Origin: Gammaproteobacteria bacterium
GTDB lineage: Bacteria; Pseudomonadota; Gammaproteobacteria; Nitrosococcales; Methylophagaceae
DNA length: 55,082 nucleotides
NCBI GenBank assembly: GCA_029882915.1
Contig: JAOUJZ010000008.1
Location: forward strand, 1 to 55,082
Direction of reading: 5' to 3'
The notes beneath the pieces were generated by a model, which was not told the origin of the DNA, did not search any database, and was given only the letters and a program-made list of their open reading frames with translations. The position numbers were made by a program, and so were the translations under genes. This document shows, in pieces, positions 8,609-18,041 of this stretch (position 1 is the stretch's first letter; every line of letters starts with the position of its first letter).

Positions 8609-11600
8609 CTGCCTTTGATGCACAAACGGTATCCCTTCAAGGGCTGAACTTGATCGAAGCCAGTGCCGGTACGGGTAAAACTTATACCCTTGCCGAGTTG
8701 TATTTGCGCCTTGTTCTGGAAAAAGACTTAACGGTCGATAAGATTCTGGTTGTGACCTATACCCGTGCTGCAACCGAAGAATTGCGGGATCGTCTTCGCC
8801 AAAAACTGGTGGATGCACGGGGTGAATTGCTGAAAAATCCTGCTGACAGAAAAATGTTAATCCATATGGTCGATCCTGAATCTGTTCGGTCAGCCAGTCA
8901 AAAACTGACGTTGGCCATCCAGAGTTTTGATGAAGCGGCTATTTTTACCATTCATGGTTTTTGTCAGCGGGTATTAGGAGATTTTGCGTTTGAAAGTGGT
9001 CAACGTTTTGATGTTGAAATGATTGGCGATGATTATGCCTTGTTGCAATCGGCAACGGACGATTTTTGGCGACGTGAGATCACTACGGCAGATAAGAATT
9101 TTGTGGCTTATTTGCTGGCTAAAAATGAAAGTCCAGAGACGTTATTGAAATCAGTGCGTAACCTGATTGCCAAGCCATACATTGAATGTCTTCCCGTGCC
9201 AGAGATGGACTCGGAACTGTGTTATCAGCAGGCACAATCTCAGTTTGAGCAGTTACAAAACATCTGGCAGAAAGAGCAGGAAACCGTCATTGCCACCTTA
9301 AATAACAAGGACTTGTTGAACGGAAACAAATACCGAACAAGTAGCGTTGAAAAATGGCTGTTACTGCTGAGTAATATGCTGGCATCACCTGACATGCCAT
9401 TGAGTCTGTTTGAGGGCTTTGAAAAGTTCACACCAGAGAAGCTGGAAGATGGCCTGAAAAAAGACAAAATCCTGCCTGAAAATCCTTTTTGGACAGCGTG
9501 TGAACAGTTACTTGCACTTAGCCATCATTTACAACAGGCAAGAGAATTACAACGCCAGCAGTTACGGCTACGGTTGCTGGAAAATCTACGTGACACCTTG
9601 CCTAAACAAAAACAGCAGCAACAATTACAGTCGTACGATGATTTATTACTGAATTTGGAACAGGCGTTATCGGGCGAGCGAGGAGACTGGCTGGTTGCCC
9701 GTTTGCGTCAGCAATATCAGGCAGCCCTGATTGATGAGTTTCAGGATACCGATCCGGTGCAATATGCCAGCTTTAGCCGAATCTATGCTGACAGTGGTTT
9801 GCCAACCTTTTTAGTGGGTGATCCAAAACAGGCCATTTATAGCTTTCGTGGCGCAGATATTTTCACCTATCTACAGGCAAAATCACGGGCTGATATTCAA
9901 CATACGTTGACTACTAACTGGCGTTCTCATCCTGATCTGGTATCGGCGGTAAACACTATCTTTAGCCGTCATGCCGAACCTTTTATTTATAAGGATATCC
10001 CTTTTAAAACTGTCGATGCTGCTCGTAACAATAAGCCAGTATTAACTGTTGAACAGCCTGATTCTGTACCACTGCAAATCTTGTGGGCAGAAAGTGACAA
10101 GTCGATGGCTAAAAAAGATCTGACGGCGATTGCTGCTAATGTCACTGCTGATGAGATAGCCCGTTTATTGAATCTTGCTCAGTCACACCAGGCGACTTTG
10201 CTTGATCACGATGCACAACAACATCGTGCTGTGTCTGGTGGCGATATTGCGGTATTAGTCCGTAATCATAAACAAGCCCATGAAATACAACATTGTCTGC
10301 AACAACGTGGAATTAACAGTGTGCAGCAGGGGCGAGAAAATGTATTTGCCTCAAAAGAAGCGCACATGCTGGAGCGCATACTGTTGGCAATCGCAGAACC
10401 GAATAATGATGCACGATTGAAATCAGCATTAGCGACTCAGTTATGGGGATTAAATGCAGGAGATTTATACCAGCTGCAACAAGATGAAAATGAGTGGCAT
10501 GCCCAGCTTGATGTCTTTTATGAATTGCACCAGCTTTGGTTAAAACATGGCTTTATGCGAATGTTTCGACAATTATTGATATTGGTATCTGCACAACAGC
10601 GTTTACTGACTCTGGCTGATGGTGACCGGCAACTGACCAATATATTGCATTTGCTGGAGTTGATTCAGGATCAATGCAGCCAGAAGAATGACGGAATGGA
10701 AGCGGTATTGCACTGGCTATCAACCCATATTCAGTCTGCCGATCCAAGTGATGAAACCGCACAGTTGAGGCTGGAAAGTGATGAACAACTGGTCAAAATT
10801 ATTACCATCCATAAAAGTAAGGGTCTGGAATACCCGATCGTGTTTTGTCCGTTTCTGTGGGATGTGAATTTGCGATCAGCAAAAGACCCAGTGATCAGTT
10901 TCCATCAGCAAGATAACAATAACAGTGCCTGTGCCGCCTTTTCTGAACCAGCATTGAGTCAGGCGGCTGAGTTGGTAGCCACAGAAGAACGGGCAGAAGA
11001 TTTACGTCTGCTTTATGTTGCATTAACTCGTGCTCGTGAACGCTGCGTGGTGATCTGGGGCAATGTGAAGGGCAAGGCCGAAGGCTCACATGTGAGTAAT
11101 TCAGCGTTATTCAGTTTGTTACATCCGACACACAATGAGCTGGATAGTGTCGCCATGGCAGCCGATTTGTCGGCATTAGCGGAATCCAGTGCTGGCAGTG
11201 TGGCGGTTAGAACCATAAAAGAAGGGGAATTTATTCGTTATCACGCTGGCAGTGACTCGACACAGCCACTGTCTGCAAGACCCTTCTCCGGCATCATTCA
11301 ACAACCCTGGTCAATTAGTAGCTTTAGTGCGTTGACCTACGGCCATGATGCCGAGTTGCCCGATTATGATGCTCAGTCTCTTCACGAGACGGTCATCGTC
11401 CAGACTGCAATGAGTTTGGCTTTGGATCGGTTTTCCTTTCCGAGAGGGGCTCAGGCGGGCACCTGTATACATGCCATGTTTGAACACTGGGACTTTAGCA
11501 GTCGCGATACTGAGGCGATGCAAAGTATGGTATCTCGCACCTTATTGCAATTTGGCTTTGATGAAAAATGGACGCTTGTGGCCTGTCAGTGGTTAAGCGA

Positions 11601-12123
11601 GGTAGTGGCAACGCGATTGGAAGAAGGATTGTCATTAAACCAGTTAACACCTGCCCAACGACTGGATGAAATGGCCTTTTATTTTCCGGTAGCTAATTTA
11701 TCGGTCGATAAGTTACAGCGTGCCATGATGCCATTACTGGATAAAAATTCGCCGTTGGCGACAGTCATTAATCGGCTGACGTTTTCCAGCCTCAGCGGAT
11801 TTATGAAGGGCTTTATTGATCTGGTGTTTGAACATCAGGGCCGCTTTTATATTGTGGATTACAAATCAAATCACTTAGGCAATAACGAACTGGACTATCA
11901 GGCATCACAACTTAGCGATGCGATGGTGGCCCATGATTATCCGTTGCAATACCTGATTTACAATTTGGCCTTGCACCGCTATTTGCGGCTAAGAATGCCG
12001 GATTACGATCCTGAACAACACCTTGGCGGTGTTTATTATCTGTTTGTCAGAGGAATGAAGCCGGATTGGGACAGGCAGGCATTTTTTATGACAAACCGGA
12101 GACAGCCATACTGGATAGTTTAG
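8605..12123 (+). CDS. recB: Exodeoxyribonuclease V beta subunit RecB (C-terminus frameshifted)
   Basis: RecB is the 3'-5' helicase and the only nuclease of RecBCD. Visible are Walker A (ASAGTGKT, residues 19-26), helicase motifs (DEFQDTDPVQY; GDPKQAIYSFRGAD; TTNWRSH; TIHKSKGLEYPIV; LLYVALTRAR) and the nuclease core with D1085-Y-K1087 (VDYKSN). It starts at GTG 8605, overlapping recC by four bases. The open frame ends at 12123 with the tail KPDWDRQAFF..., which does not look like RecB. Dropping one base-step after M1151 (about 12058) restores AGLGQAGIFYDKPETAIL... and carries the frame to a TAA at 12147-12149. So the gene probably extends to 12149 (about 1181 residues) and is either mutated or mis-sequenced. 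Core activities should be intact. Confidence 0.95.
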   Translation: MTAFDAQTVSLQGLNLIEASAGTGKTYTLAELYLRLVLEKDLTVDKILVVTYTRAATEELRDRLRQKLVDARGELLKNPADRKMLIHMVDPESVRSASQKLTLAIQSFDEAAIFTIHGFCQRVLGDFAFESGQRFDVEMIGDDYALLQSATDDFWRREITTADKNFVAYLLAKNESPETLLKSVRNLIAKPYIECLPVPEMDSELCYQQAQSQFEQLQNIWQKEQETVIATLNNKDLLNGNKYRTSSVEKWLLLLSNMLASPDMPLSLFEGFEKFTPEKLEDGLKKDKILPENPFWTACEQLLALSHHLQQARELQRQQLRLRLLENLRDTLPKQKQQQQLQSYDDLLLNLEQALSGERGDWLVARLRQQYQAALIDEFQDTDPVQYASFSRIYADSGLPTFLVGDPKQAIYSFRGADIFTYLQAKSRADIQHTLTTNWRSHPDLVSAVNTIFSRHAEPFIYKDIPFKTVDAARNNKPVLTVEQPDSVPLQILWAESDKSMAKKDLTAIAANVTADEIARLLNLAQSHQATLLDHDAQQHRAVSGGDIAVLVRNHKQAHEIQHCLQQRGINSVQQGRENVFASKEAHMLERILLAIAEPNNDARLKSALATQLWGLNAGDLYQLQQDENEWHAQLDVFYELHQLWLKHGFMRMFRQLLILVSAQQRLLTLADGDRQLTNILHLLELIQDQCSQKNDGMEAVLHWLSTHIQSADPSDETAQLRLESDEQLVKIITIHKSKGLEYPIVFCPFLWDVNLRSAKDPVISFHQQDNNNSACAAFSEPALSQAAELVATEERAEDLRLLYVALTRARERCVVIWGNVKGKAEGSHVSNSALFSLLHPTHNELDSVAMAADLSALAESSAGSVAVRTIKEGEFIRYHAGSDSTQPLSARPFSGIIQQPWSISSFSALTYGHDAELPDYDAQSLHETVIVQTAMSLALDRFSFPRGAQAGTCIHAMFEHWDFSSRDTEAMQSMVSRTLLQFGFDEKWTLVACQWLSEVVATRLEEGLSLNQLTPAQRLDEMAFYFPVANLSVDKLQRAMMPLLDKNSPLATVINRLTFSSLSGFMKGFIDLVFEHQGRFYIVDYKSNHLGNNELDYQASQLSDAMVAHDYPLQYLIYNLALHRYLRLRMPDYDPEQHLGGVYYLFVRGMKPDWDRQAFFMTNRRQPYWIV

Positions 12124-12149
12124 ATCGTTGTTTTCAGGAGGCTGACTAA
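12055..12149 (+). other. Frameshifted 3' tail of recB
   Basis: In the frame starting at 12060 the bases read AGLGQAGIFYDKPETAIL, then DSLDRCFQEAD and a stop at 12147-12149, a normal RecB ending after the RGM motif. The recB frame reaches RGM at 12049-12057 and then has only AA before GCC, one base short; a third A would give RGMK and join the two frames. The restored stop overlaps the recD ATG as TAATG, a typical coupling junction. Confidence 0.85.
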
Positions 12150-13894
12150 TGAGTGAGTTGGCATTAAGACAGGCCGGATTCAGCGAACTTTCTTATCAGT
12201 TTGCCCGATTTATTCAGCGACTGGATAACAGCGGTGATGATCTGGTTGCAATGGCAGCAGCATTGGCTAGCGAAGCGATTTCCGAGGGTCATGTCTGTTT
12301 AAATCTGGCTCAAATGCAACGCAGTGATGTGTTATCGCAGACGGGTTTACCTGAAGAGATGCCGGAGTGGTTGCAACGACTAAAACAAAGCCATGTTGTA
12401 GGCCAGCCCGGCGACTATAAACCACTCATTTTGACTGATGAAGGCTTGCTCTATTTGTATCGTTTCTGGCTGGATGAGCAGAATGTCGCTCAGGCTATAC
12501 GGCAACGATTGCAGTCAGTGGACATCGTGAATCCAGAACAATTACAGCAGGACTTTGCTGACTGGAACAGTGAGCTTGAAGGGATAGATTGGCAAAAGAT
12601 AGTAGTATTGATGGCCTTAACGCGCCAGCTCAGTGTGATTTCTGGTGGGCCGGGAACGGGTAAAACAACCATTGTATTGCGATTGATACAAATGCTGTAC
12701 GGCCAAAACCCGAAGTCAAAGATTGCATTGGCGGCACCGACAGGTAAGGCGGCTGCACGGTTACAACGAAGTATTGATGATAGTGGAACGTCCGGGCTGA
12801 GTGCGAAAACCTTGCATCGTCTGCTTGGCATCACTGCTGATAATACCAACGGACGTTATGATCGAGACCGACCGTTGCCGGTTGATGTACTGATTGTTGA
12901 TGAAGCATCTATGATCGATCTTGGTTTGATGGCGAAATTGATGCAGGCGTTGCCGGATAAGGCACAGTTAGTACTGCTTGGTGATAGCCAACAGTTGGCA
13001 TCGGTAGAGTCGGGAGCAGTGCTGGCTAATTTATGCGCTCAACCTTCACAGGTATCTTCTGAGTTTAGTCAACTGGCGAAGCAGTTTACCGGCATGGATG
13101 TCGCGGCTTCTACCGACACAGTCTCAGCACTGACAGATAGCGTTGTGTTGCTCCAACACAGTTACCGGTTTGATGAACACAGTGACATTGGCAAACTGGC
13201 TAAATCGGTGCAGTCAGGTGATGTGAATGCGGTCTATGACGCAGTTAACAATGCACAAATTCCGATCTGGCAGCAACAAGTGGATGTTTCCAGTATCCAA
13301 GCGCAGGTGATTGATGGTTATCAAGCCTTTTTTGATGCGGTATCCAGTCACACGGATGCATTAACGTGTTTACAGTTATTTGAACATTATCGGGTGTTAA
13401 CAGCATTAAAACAGGGTGTTCAATCAGTGTCATCAATCAATGAACTCATTGAACGACACTATCTGCGCCAGGGCTGGCGAACACATCAACGGTTTTATTC
13501 CGGACGCCCCATTATGGTGACCCAGAATGATTATCGACAGCGTTTATTTAATGGCGATACGGGTCTGGTTTTGTATGATGAGCAGGGAGTGTTACGTGCT
13601 TGTTTCTTATCTGATAATACCGTGCGTTGGGTAGATCTGACTCGACTACCCGCACATGAAACCGCGTTTGCGATGACCGTTCATAAAAGTCAGGGCTCAG
13701 AGTTTGAAAATGTGTGTGTGGTATTGCCAGAAGAAGACAGTGCGATATTAAGTCGTGAACTGCTTTACACTGCGATTACAAGGGCAAAAAAAAAGGTAAG
13801 CCTGTTATGCAGTGACACGGTATTGCAAAAAACAGTACTGACACAGCATCAGCGTGAAACGGGATTGGCAAGTTTGCTGTCAGGACATAATTAA
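12149..13894 (+). CDS. recD: Exodeoxyribonuclease V alpha subunit RecD
   Basis: RecD is the 5'-3' motor of RecBCD (superfamily 1B). Walker A is at residues 166-174 (GGPGTGKTT), followed by the Ia motif (APTGKAAARL), Walker B (LIVDEASMIDL), motif III (LLGDSQQLASVESG) and the C-terminal motif VI region (MTVHKSQGSEF, YTAITRAK). Length 581, close to the E. coli 608. GGAGG lies 10 bases upstream of the ATG. The ATG shares one base with the restored recB stop, so synthesis is probably coupled, and the visible recB frameshift would break that coupling. Confidence 0.97.
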   Translation: MSELALRQAGFSELSYQFARFIQRLDNSGDDLVAMAAALASEAISEGHVCLNLAQMQRSDVLSQTGLPEEMPEWLQRLKQSHVVGQPGDYKPLILTDEGLLYLYRFWLDEQNVAQAIRQRLQSVDIVNPEQLQQDFADWNSELEGIDWQKIVVLMALTRQLSVISGGPGTGKTTIVLRLIQMLYGQNPKSKIALAAPTGKAAARLQRSIDDSGTSGLSAKTLHRLLGITADNTNGRYDRDRPLPVDVLIVDEASMIDLGLMAKLMQALPDKAQLVLLGDSQQLASVESGAVLANLCAQPSQVSSEFSQLAKQFTGMDVAASTDTVSALTDSVVLLQHSYRFDEHSDIGKLAKSVQSGDVNAVYDAVNNAQIPIWQQQVDVSSIQAQVIDGYQAFFDAVSSHTDALTCLQLFEHYRVLTALKQGVQSVSSINELIERHYLRQGWRTHQRFYSGRPIMVTQNDYRQRLFNGDTGLVLYDEQGVLRACFLSDNTVRWVDLTRLPAHETAFAMTVHKSQGSEFENVCVVLPEEDSAILSRELLYTAITRAKKKVSLLCSDTVLQKTVLTQHQRETGLASLLSGHN

Positions 13895-13920
13895 ATCTCA
13901 CCAATTATGAGGATGACAAT

Positions 13921-14163
13921 ATGACAATTGAAGCTGTGAAAGAGGTTCTTTTCTGGTGTGGCATCATCAATATGGGATTGCTCTTCTGGTGGTTATTATT
14001 TTTTGTGTTATTCCATGAATGGATGTACCGAATGCATACCTATTGGTTTGATATGTCGGTACAACGTTTTGATGCCATCCATTACTGCGGTATGGTCTTG
14101 TATAAAATGATAATGATTACCTTCAACTGGGTGCCGTATTTTGCATTGATGATTATGATTTAA
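13921..14163 (+). CDS. DUF6868 family small membrane protein
   Basis: An 80-residue protein with two hydrophobic segments (about 8-31 and 58-80) around a polar stretch containing HEWMYRMHTYWFDMSVQRFDAIHY. This histidine, aromatic and arginine-rich pattern matches what I recall of DUF6868, a short inner-membrane family of unknown function in gammaproteobacteria. GAGGATG gives a good ribosome-binding site. It lies 26 bases after recD and before ubiK, so it may be cotranscribed with recCBD, but there is no evidence that it works with them. Confidence 0.8.
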   Translation: MTIEAVKEVLFWCGIINMGLLFWWLLFFVLFHEWMYRMHTYWFDMSVQRFDAIHYCGMVLYKMIMITFNWVPYFALMIMI

Positions 14164-14214
14164 GTCTGATCAGGATTGCCGTAAAATGGCTGGCACTAAG
14201 ATGAGGAAACAACG

Positions 14215-14466
14215 ATGTTAGATCCGAAAAAAATTGAAGAAGTCATGAATTCGATATCAAGTGCACTGCCACCCGGTATTACGGCGATGCAGGAAGATGT
14301 TGAAAAGAACATTCGTGCTGCATTGAGTGCCACGTTTACCAAACTGGATTTGGTGACCAGAGAAGAATTTGATGTGCAAACCCAGGTTTTGCACCGCACC
14401 CGTGAAAAATTAGAAGCTTTATCGCAGCGTGTCGCTGAATTAGAGCAGTCAAAAACCGAAAAATAA
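14215..14466 (+). CDS. ubiK: Ubiquinone biosynthesis accessory factor UbiK
   Basis: An 83-residue BMFP/YqiC-family protein. UbiK helps ubiquinone biosynthesis under oxic growth by binding UbiJ and possibly lipids. The N-terminal amphipathic helix (PKKIEEVMNSISSALP) and the C-terminal coiled coil (VTREEFDVQTQVLHRTREKLEALSQRV...) are characteristic. AGGAAACAACG precedes the ATG. In many gammaproteobacteria ubiK is followed directly by comM; here ppnP and mtgA come next and a comM remnant lies beyond them. A second ubiquinone gene (coq7) is 35 kb downstream. Confidence 0.9.
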   Translation: MLDPKKIEEVMNSISSALPPGITAMQEDVEKNIRAALSATFTKLDLVTREEFDVQTQVLHRTREKLEALSQRVAELEQSKTEK

Positions 14467-14475
14467 GAGAACAAC

Positions 14476-14790
14476 ATGTCAGAATTTAATAATGTAACCA
14501 TCACTCGTGAAGCCAATGTTTATTTTGATGGTAACGTGACCAGTCGCGCCGTCAAATTTGCAGATGGCAGTAGTAAAACATTAGGCATTATGATGCCGGG
14601 TGAATACACATTTGGAACAGCAAAGCCGGAGTTAATGGAGATTTTGGCAGGTGAGTTAAGCTATCGCCTTGAAGGCACTGATGAATGGTTAACCGTAAAA
14701 GGCGGTGAGTCATTTAATGTACCTGGTGATTCTTCATTTGATTTAAAAGTCAGCCAATTAGCGGATTATTGCTGTTCTTATATAGATTAG
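14476..14790 (+). CDS. ppnP: Pyrimidine/purine nucleoside phosphorylase PpnP
   Basis: A 104-residue cupin-like protein of the former DUF1255/YaiE family. Members phosphorolyse a broad range of nucleosides to a base and (deoxy)ribose 1-phosphate. Features seen are the N-terminal NVTITREANVYFDGNVTSR block, IMMPGEYTFGT, and the cupin strand GGESFNVPGDSSFDLKV; these fit the family along its whole length. It begins nine bases after ubiK with a short AGAG upstream. A function in nucleoside salvage is known for the family and inferred here. Confidence 0.93.
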   Translation: MSEFNNVTITREANVYFDGNVTSRAVKFADGSSKTLGIMMPGEYTFGTAKPELMEILAGELSYRLEGTDEWLTVKGGESFNVPGDSSFDLKVSQLADYCCSYID

Positions 14791-14851
14791 AATGTGTTTG
14801 ACTAGTCTAACCATTAACAATGTCTTTAGATGGTTCTGCTAGGATCGGCTG

Positions 14852-15550
14852 GTGAAAAAAATACGACACCCCATTATTCGTTATTTTCTACTGTTTATGC
14901 TGGCTTTTATCGTGCTCAGCATAGTTGTGGTGGTACCGTTTCGCTGGTTTAATCCTCCAGTGACGATGGTGATGATGGATCGCTGGGTATATTCTGACAA
15001 TGATGACTTTAAGTTAAAGCAGTTGTGGTTGAGTTGGGATGATATTCCTAAACGGGCGGCGCTATCGGTTGTCACTTCTGAAGATCAACTTTTTCCTTTT
15101 CATCCAGGTTTTGATGTCAATTCCATTATAAAATCATTACGTGATTTGGGTGATGGTGGCCAATTGCGCGGTGCCAGCACGATTAGTCAGCAGGTCGCAC
15201 GAAATGTGTATTTGTGGACAGGACGAAGTTGGATACGAAAAGGGCTCGAAGCGTGGTTTACCATGCTGATTGAGTTGACGTGGGGCAAACAACGGATCCT
15301 AGAAGTGTATTTGAATGTTGCTGAGTGGGGTGAGGGTGTTTTTGGTATAGAAGCAGCCAGTCGTCATCATTTTGGAAAATCAGCTTGGCAGCTAAGTCCA
15401 ATGCAAACTGCATTATTGGCGTCAAGTTTACCCAGCCCATTACGTTATGATCTGGCTAGGCCTGATCAGTATCTACGTGAGCGTGCATCTTGGAATCTTA
15501 AGCAGCAGAAACGTCTTGGCGGCACACACTGGTTAGAGCAGTTGAATTAA
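14852..15550 (+). CDS. mtgA: Monofunctional peptidoglycan glycosyltransferase MtgA
   Basis: A GT51-family enzyme that polymerises lipid II into glycan strands without a transpeptidase domain. One N-terminal membrane helix (about residues 10-30) anchors the catalytic domain in the periplasm. The active-site motif SEDQLFPFHPGFD holds the catalytic glutamate E77, and the second motif RGASTISQQVARNVYLW follows. Length 232, normal for MtgA. The start is GTG 14852, with AGGAT eight bases or so upstream. Its stop codon abuts a truncated comM fragment, so the gene seems to have come in, with ppnP, where the first part of comM used to be. Confidence 0.95.
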   Translation: MKKIRHPIIRYFLLFMLAFIVLSIVVVVPFRWFNPPVTMVMMDRWVYSDNDDFKLKQLWLSWDDIPKRAALSVVTSEDQLFPFHPGFDVNSIIKSLRDLGDGGQLRGASTISQQVARNVYLWTGRSWIRKGLEAWFTMLIELTWGKQRILEVYLNVAEWGEGVFGIEAASRHHFGKSAWQLSPMQTALLASSLPSPLRYDLARPDQYLRERASWNLKQQKRLGGTHWLEQLN

Positions 15551-15958
15551 ATGGGCCGTGGTATCCAAAGTGCCAGGTCCATTGATGGATCGTATTGATA
15601 TGCTGGTGCAAGTGCCAGAAGTAGCGAAATCGGTGTTACGACCGGCTGTAGATATGGTGAACAGGAAGAAGATAGAGCCACGGTTCGTGAGTGTGTCCTT
15701 GTTGCCAGAGAACGGCAAATGGCGCGAGCGGGTAAAGCGAATGATTTGTTAGAACATAAAGAGTTAGAGGTTTATTGTCCCTTGAGTGACAGCGATTATC
15801 AATTATTAGAACAAGCCATCAGTCGATTGAATTTGTCGGCAGGTGCCTATCACCGCATATTGAAAGTAGCACGGATGATTGCTGATCTGGCCGACTCACA
15901 ACAGATTGAAACCAAACATCTTGGCGAGGCGATCGGATATCGCCGTCTGGACGGCTAA
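15551..15958 (+). pseudogene. comM: Remnant of comM (YifB, Mg-chelatase-like ATPase), C-terminal part only
   Basis: Two overlapping frames together spell the last 130 or so residues of ComM. The first (from about 15567) reads SKVPGPLMDRID and DMLVQVPEVAKSVLRP; the second (from about 15653 to the stop at 15958) reads YGEQEEDRATVRE, VARERQMARAGKAN, LSAGAYHRILKVARTIADLA-like sequence and ends HLGEAIGYRRLDG. A frameshift lies near 15645-15655. The AAA+ core and the Lon-like N-terminal domain, about 370 residues, are missing. ComM is a branch-migration helicase for natural transformation. No ribosome-binding site or complete domain remains, so this fragment is unlikely to work. A functional copy elsewhere cannot be excluded. 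Confidence 0.85.
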
Positions 15959-15972
15959 GGAAATTCTGATTT

Positions 15973-17985
15973 ATGCAAGATCTTAACCCGCAACAGCGGG
16001 AGGCAGCGCGTCATATTGACGGCCCACTATTAGTTTTAGCGGGTGCGGGCAGTGGTAAAACACGAGTGATCACACGCAAGATTGCTTATTTAATCGAACA
16101 ATGCGGCATTCCTGCCAGACATATCGCAGCGGTCACTTTCACCAACAAAGCTGCACGTGAAATGAAAAGTAGAGTGGCTGAATTAATGGCATCGCGAAAT
16201 TCTTCAGCACGTGGCCTGATGGTATCAACCTTTCATACATTGGGTTTGAATATTCTGCGTCGTGAATTTGCCCATCTCGGTTACCGTACTGGTTTTTCAA
16301 TTTTCGATGCTCAGGACAGTCTGGCGGTATTACGAGATTTGATGGGGCGTGATTTTGCGGCTGACAGTGAACATGCTGAACAATGTCAGTGGCAGATTTC
16401 TGAATGGAAAAATCAGCTGATACTGCCAGCTCAGGCCATGAAAATTGCCGAAGATGGTCAGCAACAGTCAGCGGCTCAGGTTTACCAGCGTTATGTCGAT
16501 GCATTGCAGGCCTATAACGCGGTTGATTTCGATGACCTGATTTTAAAGCCAGTGTTATTGTTCCGTGAGCACCCGGATGTGTTGAAAAAGTGGCAGGCTA
16601 AAATTCATTACCTGCTGGTAGATGAGTATCAGGATACCAATGGCTGTCAATATGAACTGATCAAACAGCTCGTTGGTATTCGTGAAGCGTTAACCGTGGT
16701 GGGTGATGACGACCAGTCTGTCTATTCATGGCGAGGTGCTCGGCCGGAAAACCTTGAACAGTTAAAGCAGGATTTTCCTCGACTGACACTGATCAAGCTG
16801 GAACAAAATTACCGATCAATGGGACGAATCCTGCGTGTTGCCAATCAGTTGATCAGTCACAATCCACACTTGTTTGAGAAAAAACTGTGGAGTGCAATGG
16901 GCGAGGGTGATGCGATTCGAGTCATTGGTTGTCGTGATGACGATCATGAATCAGAAAAAGTGGTGTCAGAACTGCTTTATCACAAGCTCAAACATCAGGC
17001 TAGCTTTAAAGATTACGCAATTCTATATCGTAGTAATCATCAATCCAGACCTATTGAACGCGTTTTACGTGAACATAATGTTCCGTATTTTCTCACTGGT
17101 GGCACCTCGTTTTTCTCACGGGTAGAGGTCAAAGATATCATGGCCTATCTGCGTCTGCTGGCAAATCAGGATGACGATAACGCTTTCTTACGGGTCATTA
17201 ATACACCACGACGCGGCATTGGTGCTACGACTTTGCAGGCGCTTGGTAACTATGCTACTGAACGTAAAACCAGCATGTTTGGCGCCTGTTTTGAAATGGG
17301 ATTAGCTGAGCAACTATCAGCAAAAGCAATCAAGCATCTGGAACATTTCAGTCATTGGCTGGTGGACATTGCCGACCGTGCCAAACGCGGCAATTTGATG
17401 GAAGCTATTCGCGATATGATTGAAGAAATTGATTATCGTGCCTGGCTGGAAGAGGTGACTGGCGATCCCAATCAAGCCACCAGAAGGATGGAAAATGTTG
17501 AAGAACTACTGACATGGATTGACCGGTTGATTGAGCAGGATACCGAAGAAAAAAACATCGGTGATATTGCTGCCCGTCTAACCCTGATGGATATTCTTGA
17601 GCGTCAGGAAGACGAAAATCAGGCTGATGCTGTGCATTTAATGACTTTACATGCGGCTAAAGGTCTGGAATTTCCTCATGTATTTATTGTTGGGATGGAA
17701 GAAGAAATTCTGCCCCATCGTACCAGTATTGAAGAAGACAGCATCGAAGAAGAACGCCGGCTGGCTTATGTTGGCATCACCCGAGCACAACGCAGTCTGG
17801 TTTTTACCATGGCGAATTCACGTAAACGCTACGGTGAAAAAGTGGACTGTGAAGAAAGCCGGTTCTTGCGTGAACTGCCACCAGAAGATCTAATCTGGAC
17901 CACCGAAAAAACACAGGCTGATCCAGAAGAACGCCAGGAGCGTAAAAAAGCCCATATGTCGAATATCAGAGCAATGCTGAAATAG
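15973..17985 (+). CDS. rep: ATP-dependent DNA helicase Rep
   Basis: A superfamily 1A 3'-5' helicase that clears protein roadblocks at replication forks. Walker A is at residues 23-30 (AGAGSGKT), with TFTNKAAREMKSR, motif II (LLVDEYQDTNGCQYELI), motif III (VVGDDDQSVYSWRGA), motif IV (LEQNYRS), motif V (LMTLHAAKGLEFPHVFIVGMEE) and motif VI (RRLAYVGITRAQ). Length 670 against 673 in E. coli. UvrD is the closest alternative, but the length and SVYSWRGA with PENLEQLKQDFP favour Rep. It lies 14 bases after the comM remnant. Confidence 0.95.
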   Translation: MQDLNPQQREAARHIDGPLLVLAGAGSGKTRVITRKIAYLIEQCGIPARHIAAVTFTNKAAREMKSRVAELMASRNSSARGLMVSTFHTLGLNILRREFAHLGYRTGFSIFDAQDSLAVLRDLMGRDFAADSEHAEQCQWQISEWKNQLILPAQAMKIAEDGQQQSAAQVYQRYVDALQAYNAVDFDDLILKPVLLFREHPDVLKKWQAKIHYLLVDEYQDTNGCQYELIKQLVGIREALTVVGDDDQSVYSWRGARPENLEQLKQDFPRLTLIKLEQNYRSMGRILRVANQLISHNPHLFEKKLWSAMGEGDAIRVIGCRDDDHESEKVVSELLYHKLKHQASFKDYAILYRSNHQSRPIERVLREHNVPYFLTGGTSFFSRVEVKDIMAYLRLLANQDDDNAFLRVINTPRRGIGATTLQALGNYATERKTSMFGACFEMGLAEQLSAKAIKHLEHFSHWLVDIADRAKRGNLMEAIRDMIEEIDYRAWLEEVTGDPNQATRRMENVEELLTWIDRLIEQDTEEKNIGDIAARLTLMDILERQEDENQADAVHLMTLHAAKGLEFPHVFIVGMEEEILPHRTSIEEDSIEEERRLAYVGITRAQRSLVFTMANSRKRYGEKVDCEESRFLRELPPEDLIWTTEKTQADPEERQERKKAHMSNIRAMLK

Positions 17986-18041
17986 ATTGGCTGTCCTGTT
18001 TAATCTTAACTATTTGTAATGTAAACAAAAACTCCAATATT

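Noticed and set aside
12055-12123. Programmed ribosomal frameshifting in recB
   Set aside because: No slippery heptamer or downstream structure is evident at 12055-12062, and RecB is not known to use it; a missing base is simpler.
15558-15958. Two small independent genes after mtgA
   Set aside because: Both frames match adjacent parts of one protein, the ComM C-terminus, so they are a single broken remnant.
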